Part shown: piece by piece, positions 60,721 through 64,000 of the stretch
Layout of the letters: each line of letters starts with the position of its first letter
Numbering within the stretch: the stretch's first letter is position 1
Assembly (NCBI RefSeq): GCF_014645615.1
Contig: NZ_BMMB01000006.1
Location: 391,158 to 455,157, forward strand
Direction: 5' to 3'
Length of the DNA stretch: 64,000 nt
Source: Paenibacillus hunanensis
GTDB taxonomy: Bacteria > Bacillota > Bacilli > Paenibacillales > Paenibacillaceae
The notes under the pieces: model-generated
What the model was told of the DNA's origin: nothing
Databases searched by the model: none
Seen by the model: only the letters and a program-made list of their open reading frames with translations
Made by a program: the position numbers and the translations under genes

Positions 60721-61932
60721 TTATGCGGTAATTCGCTGAAATAGCCAGAATGCTGCAATACAGACTGTAATGATGCTCAGAATCGGCAGTGTACGTCCAT
60801 ACGCACGTGAGCGATGCCATAGTGTAAGCAGTGGCAGAGCAATCAACAGCAGCGTGAGCTGTGTAAGCTCAATACCGAGATTAAAGCCCACCAGTGCAGG
60901 CACCAGCTGACGATTAGGCAGATTCATCTCCACAAGCAGATCGGCAAAGCCAAGCCCATGAATCAAGCCGAATAGGAAGGTGAGCCACCAGCGATTGCGT
61001 GCATTACGCTGGAAAAATAGATTTTCAAGCGCGACATACATAATACTGGCGGCGATCATCGATTCAACGAATTTAGATGGCAGCGTAACGATATGCAGCA
61101 CAGATAAAGCAAGCGTCAGACTATGCGCTACGGTAAATGACGTAATAATTTTGACGTAATCGCGGATACGCATGCGCAGTGCCAGCAATGTTAACAGAAA
61201 TAACAGATGATCCGTACCGGTGAGAATATGCTGTGATCCCAGCCAGATAAAATTAAGCCAGCCGCTCTGCTGTACTTCACTTGTTCCTTCTGCATGATTC
61301 ATTTTCACCGTAAACGTCCACGGAGCTTGAAATAGAGCAGAGGTGGATTGTATCTGTCCGTTGTTAAGCACATTGATGAAATTAGCATATTCGCTCGGAA
61401 TCACACTGTGGAATGTATCATGTAGCTGAAGCTGATCCATGTTCCCTGTTGCCGGAAATGTAACGGTAAGGGTAACGAGCTTGGCGTTAGGCAGCAGCAG
61501 ATCACCGTAATGCATACTGTCCTTAAAGCGAAAGCTATTTTTATCCGGTAATTCTCGGTTGAGCACCAGCTGTCCGCTGTTGAGATCAATTGGGCGATCA
61601 TTGTCGGTTAGCTGTAGGTGGGCACTAATCCACTGCATGATCCGATCATGTCCAGTCTGAATTTCCGATTCATCCAGATAATAGTCACCGTTCGCATCTA
61701 CACCAGGTAATGCCTCCAGCACGGATAGATCATCCAGTGCATATTGCATCGTAATCTGACCTTTCGCATAGCTAATTCTTGTAAATGCGACACTATAAGC
61801 ATGAGCGGATGCGACGGGTACAGACCAGCCACCCATCACCAATGCCAGTAAAAAGGCCAGCGCATACGTTCTCGCCGGCCATAATCCATTCTTCGTGCGA
61901 TAAGATAATCGTGCCTCAAGCATTGTATTCAT
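60721..61932 (-). CDS. HupE/UreJ-like membrane protein with extracellular EF-hand-like motif
   Basis: 403 residues from the ATG at 61932. Signal-anchor LAFLLALVMGGWSVPVASAHA, an exported beta-rich domain (about 45-215) containing VDANGDYYLDESE, which fits a Ca-binding EF-hand loop, and a membrane domain of about six helices with the HupE/UreJ signature GSQHILTGTDHLLFLLTLL and GLIHGLGFA. Family members are predicted Ni/Co or small-solute permeases; substrate unknown. Starts just after the M23 peptidase stop, so the two form a minus-strand operon. Confidence 0.8.
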   Translation of the reverse strand: MNTMLEARLSYRTKNGLWPARTYALAFLLALVMGGWSVPVASAHAYSVAFTRISYAKGQITMQYALDDLSVLEALPGVDANGDYYLDESEIQTGHDRIMQWISAHLQLTDNDRPIDLNSGQLVLNRELPDKNSFRFKDSMHYGDLLLPNAKLVTLTVTFPATGNMDQLQLHDTFHSVIPSEYANFINVLNNGQIQSTSALFQAPWTFTVKMNHAEGTSEVQQSGWLNFIWLGSQHILTGTDHLLFLLTLLALRMRIRDYVKIITSFTVAHSLTLALSVLHIVTLPSKFVESMIAASIMYVALENLFFQRNARNRWWLTFLFGLIHGLGFADLLVEMNLPNRQLVPALVGFNLGIELTQLTLLLIALPLLTLWHRSRAYGRTLPILSIITVCIAAFWLFQRITA

Positions 61933-61933
61933 A

Positions 61934-63295
61934 TTAGAGATACCCCATTGGATCGACTGGCGTACCGTTAACCCGTACTTCAAAGTGACAGTGTGGCCCT
62001 GTGGAGTTACCTGTCGAGCCAACCTCGGCAATTTTATCACCGCGCCCTACACTTTGACCGACGGATACGACCGTTCCGCCATCGCGGATATGCGCATACA
62101 ACGTCTGAATGCCATTGCCATGATCGATAATAACGACATTGCCATACCCGTTCATCCAGCTTGCGACTACTACCGTTCCGCCATCTGCGGCATAGATTGG
62201 TGTACCCTGAGCTGCGGCGAGATCGATACCGGTGTGCATTTTATACTCGCCTGTGATCGGGTGGATGCGATAGCCAAATGGGGAAGAGATGCGTGCACCG
62301 ACAACGGGCATCGTCATCATACCGGAACCACTCGGCTGGTAGTTACCACTTGAATCGCCGCCACTATCGGTGCCACTGTCACTACCGCTATTCGAATCAC
62401 TTGCGCTTGTATCGGCTGGAGCGGAGGCGGCTACGCGCGCAGCTGCTGCGGCAGCCGCTGCACGGCGAGCTTCTTCGGCGGCTCTAGCACGTGCTTCAGC
62501 CTGTGCCTGTTCCTCGCGTTCACGCGCCTCGACAGCGGTTTTTTCTTTGAATAGCGTTGCGCGCTGATCGGCTAATGCCCAGAGCTGCTGTTCTTGCTCG
62601 GTACTGATATCGTCGGCATTTTCGATCTGCGCATTATATTTGGCGATAAGCACTTGCTTTTCGTTTTCCTTTGCGTTCAGCTCCAGCTTGCGCTGAGCCT
62701 TTTCAGCATACAGTGATTTGGCGCGTGTATAATCGGTATTCAGCTGCTTCTGTGTGATAATAACCGCCTGCTTATCCTGCTCCTGCTGCTGCAAAATGTC
62801 CTGATCCTGCTCGACGATCATCCGCAATGAATCCGCTCGTGCGAGAAAGTCAGAGAAGTTATTCGATGACATTAGCACATCCAGATAGGATACCATACCA
62901 TCGGTATACATCATTCGTACACGTGTATCGATCATGCCCTCGCGCGCTAGAATGCGCTGCTTGGTCGCTTTCAGATCGATCTCTGCCTGTCGTAAGCCTG
63001 CCTCGGTCTGAGCAATATCATTCGATACGCGGGATAGCTGACTGCTGACCTCATTGATCGCTTGAAGCACGACACCGAGATCTGCCTGTGTGCGATCCTT
63101 GAGCTTTTGAGATTGTTGCTTTTGGGCTTCTGCTTGCTTTTGCTTGACGGCAGCATCATGTGCTTGCTGATCAACGGCGTCCAGTTCCTTTTTGATATCA
63201 TTTGACGATTTGGCTGCATACCCTGTCTGAGTTAAACTGCTAGCTAGCAGCAAGACGGCTGCGAAGGACACGAATGTTTTCAATAGATTGCCCAT
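61934..63295 (-). CDS. Secreted coiled-coil M23 metallopeptidase (EnvC/LytM-like murein hydrolase)
   Basis: 453 residues. Signal peptide (LLKTFVSFAAVLLLASSLTQTGYA), a long coiled coil (about 30-270) rich in Gln, Lys, Glu and Ala with an Ala/Arg-rich end, a Ser/Gly/Asp linker (about 290-325), and a LytM domain with zinc ligands in MHTGIDLA and PHCHFEV. Architecture matches cell-wall hydrolases or their activators acting during division or elongation. AAAGG directly abuts the ATG at 63295; a TTG four codons in (63283) has normal spacing and may be the true start without changing the signal peptide. Confidence 0.9.
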   Translation of the reverse strand: MGNLLKTFVSFAAVLLLASSLTQTGYAAKSSNDIKKELDAVDQQAHDAAVKQKQAEAQKQQSQKLKDRTQADLGVVLQAINEVSSQLSRVSNDIAQTEAGLRQAEIDLKATKQRILAREGMIDTRVRMMYTDGMVSYLDVLMSSNNFSDFLARADSLRMIVEQDQDILQQQEQDKQAVIITQKQLNTDYTRAKSLYAEKAQRKLELNAKENEKQVLIAKYNAQIENADDISTEQEQQLWALADQRATLFKEKTAVEAREREEQAQAEARARAAEEARRAAAAAAAARVAASAPADTSASDSNSGSDSGTDSGGDSSGNYQPSGSGMMTMPVVGARISSPFGYRIHPITGEYKMHTGIDLAAAQGTPIYAADGGTVVVASWMNGYGNVVIIDHGNGIQTLYAHIRDGGTVVSVGQSVGRGDKIAEVGSTGNSTGPHCHFEVRVNGTPVDPMGYL

Positions 63296-63836
63296 CCTTT
63301 GTATACAAATTTCGTTCCGATCTGGACGTTAAGAAGTGGTGAAGCAGAAGTGATACATAATGGATGATATCCATTCTTTCTGCTGGCTAACCAATGCTTC
63401 GAAGTAAGAAGGTTACAGCAGCATGACTATTTATTATATTCATCGGCAAGCGGTGGATACGGATTGAGCCTCGTAAACCAGAATACCATTTGGATTTGTT
63501 TAAAAAGTATGTTCGACTACAGTCCGCGAGTTCCCTGCTAAAATAAAAGAATTTGCAATCATTTAATGAATAAATCGTAACATTTACTATGTAGAATATA
63601 TCAGCACCGATAATAATGTCAATTGTTGCATAACAACGCTGTAATCTTAGAGGATCTCCTTCCTAAACAAGACGAAAACAGCATCTGGTAGCCCATCCAT
63701 TTATCTCTATATCGTCTGAATATGGTCTGATCCATCTCCATCCATCTCTATCGTGAGAATGGTAAAAAAAGTATGAAAAACCTGTTTAACCAGCACCTGA
63801 AAAGGGTGATATACAATTATGAAATCTTGTATAGTG
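63296..63836. other. Upstream region of the M23 gene
   Basis: About 540 bases without a supportable gene. AT-rich; short repeats of CATCCATTTATCTCTA-type sequence at 63695-63750 are the only visible structure. Confidence 0.5.
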
Positions 63837-64000
63837 TAGTGTTAGCGATCTTCTAACACGAGGTGAAACAAAAAGGATTTTTGCGTAGCAAAATATCGTA
63901 CTGCTATAGTGTTAGCGATCTTCTAACACGAGGTGAAACAAAAAGGATTTTTGCATAGCAAAATATCGTACTGCTATAGTGTTAGCGATCTCCTAACACG
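63837..64000. repeat. 70-bp tandem hairpin repeat, at least 2.3 copies, cut by window end
   Basis: Units begin at 63837, 63907 and 63977 (exact period 70). Copies 1 and 2 differ at one or two bases. Each contains GTGTTAG-CGATCTT-CTAACAC and a second hairpin built from ATTTTTGC and GCAAAAT. Related to the single copy at 51075-51145. The array continues beyond the window. Confidence 0.92.

Noticed and set aside
63837..64000. CRISPR array
   Set aside because: The units are contiguous 70-base repeats with no variable spacers and no cas genes in the window.

Overview
The window is a chromosomal segment of a low-to-mid GC Gram-positive of the Paenibacillaceae (Paenibacillus-like). The evidence is a Bacillus-type dcw division cluster running through sepF, divIVA and a T-box-controlled ileS; a pyr operon controlled by a PyrR attenuator; strong AGGAGG-type ribosome sites; and typical Paenibacillus secreted proteins (Big_2 repeats, copper amine oxidase N-terminal-like domain). 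All identifications come from reading the sequence; no database search was run, and GC and similarity statements are by eye.

Layout. 1-18 kb: pbpB-murE-murF-mraY-murD-murG-divIB, ftsA-ftsZ, pgeF-ylmE-sepF-ylmG-ylmH, divIVA. 17.7-23.4 kb: T-box leader and ileS, then lspA and an rluD-family gene. 23.4-33.4 kb: a long inverted-repeat element, the PyrR attenuator and pyrR-pyrB-pyrC-carA-carB-pyrF-pyrE. 33.4-50.7 kb: an accessory carbohydrate region punctuated by solitary tRNA genes. It holds a deoC-like aldolase / FGGY kinase / SDR / GntR set with shared operators, a GH30 glycosidase, a sucrose phosphorylase, a GH67 alpha-glucuronidase, a NIF3 protein and an AraC-ThuA-Gfo/Idh set. 50.7-58.9 kb: a second inverted-repeat element carrying an embedded 70-bp repeat, ung, a Big_2 protein, a LexA-like winged-helix protein under a LexA box, a CuAO-N-like protein, VanZ, tRNA-Val and several small unknowns. 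58.9-60.7 kb: an AT-rich agr-like quorum-sensing cassette. 60.7-64 kb: a HupE/UreJ-like membrane protein and an M23 peptidase on the minus strand, then an intergenic stretch ending in 70-bp tandem repeats that run out of the window.

Most notable points. (1) The agr-like cassette has a seven-TM protein, AgrB, a Ser-type AgrD and a stand-alone LytTR regulator, with no histidine kinase and no receiver domain. (2) Every sporulation gene normally interleaved in this dcw region (spoVD, spoVE, spoIIGA, sigE, sigG) is missing here. (3) Three copies of a palindrome, AAAGAT-N4-ATCTTT, mark the promoters of the aldolase, kinase/SDR and GntR genes and define a small regulon of unknown substrate. (4) A 41-residue secreted peptide gene lies behind tRNA-Leu. 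(5) Two families of non-coding structured repeats occur, one embedded in the other.
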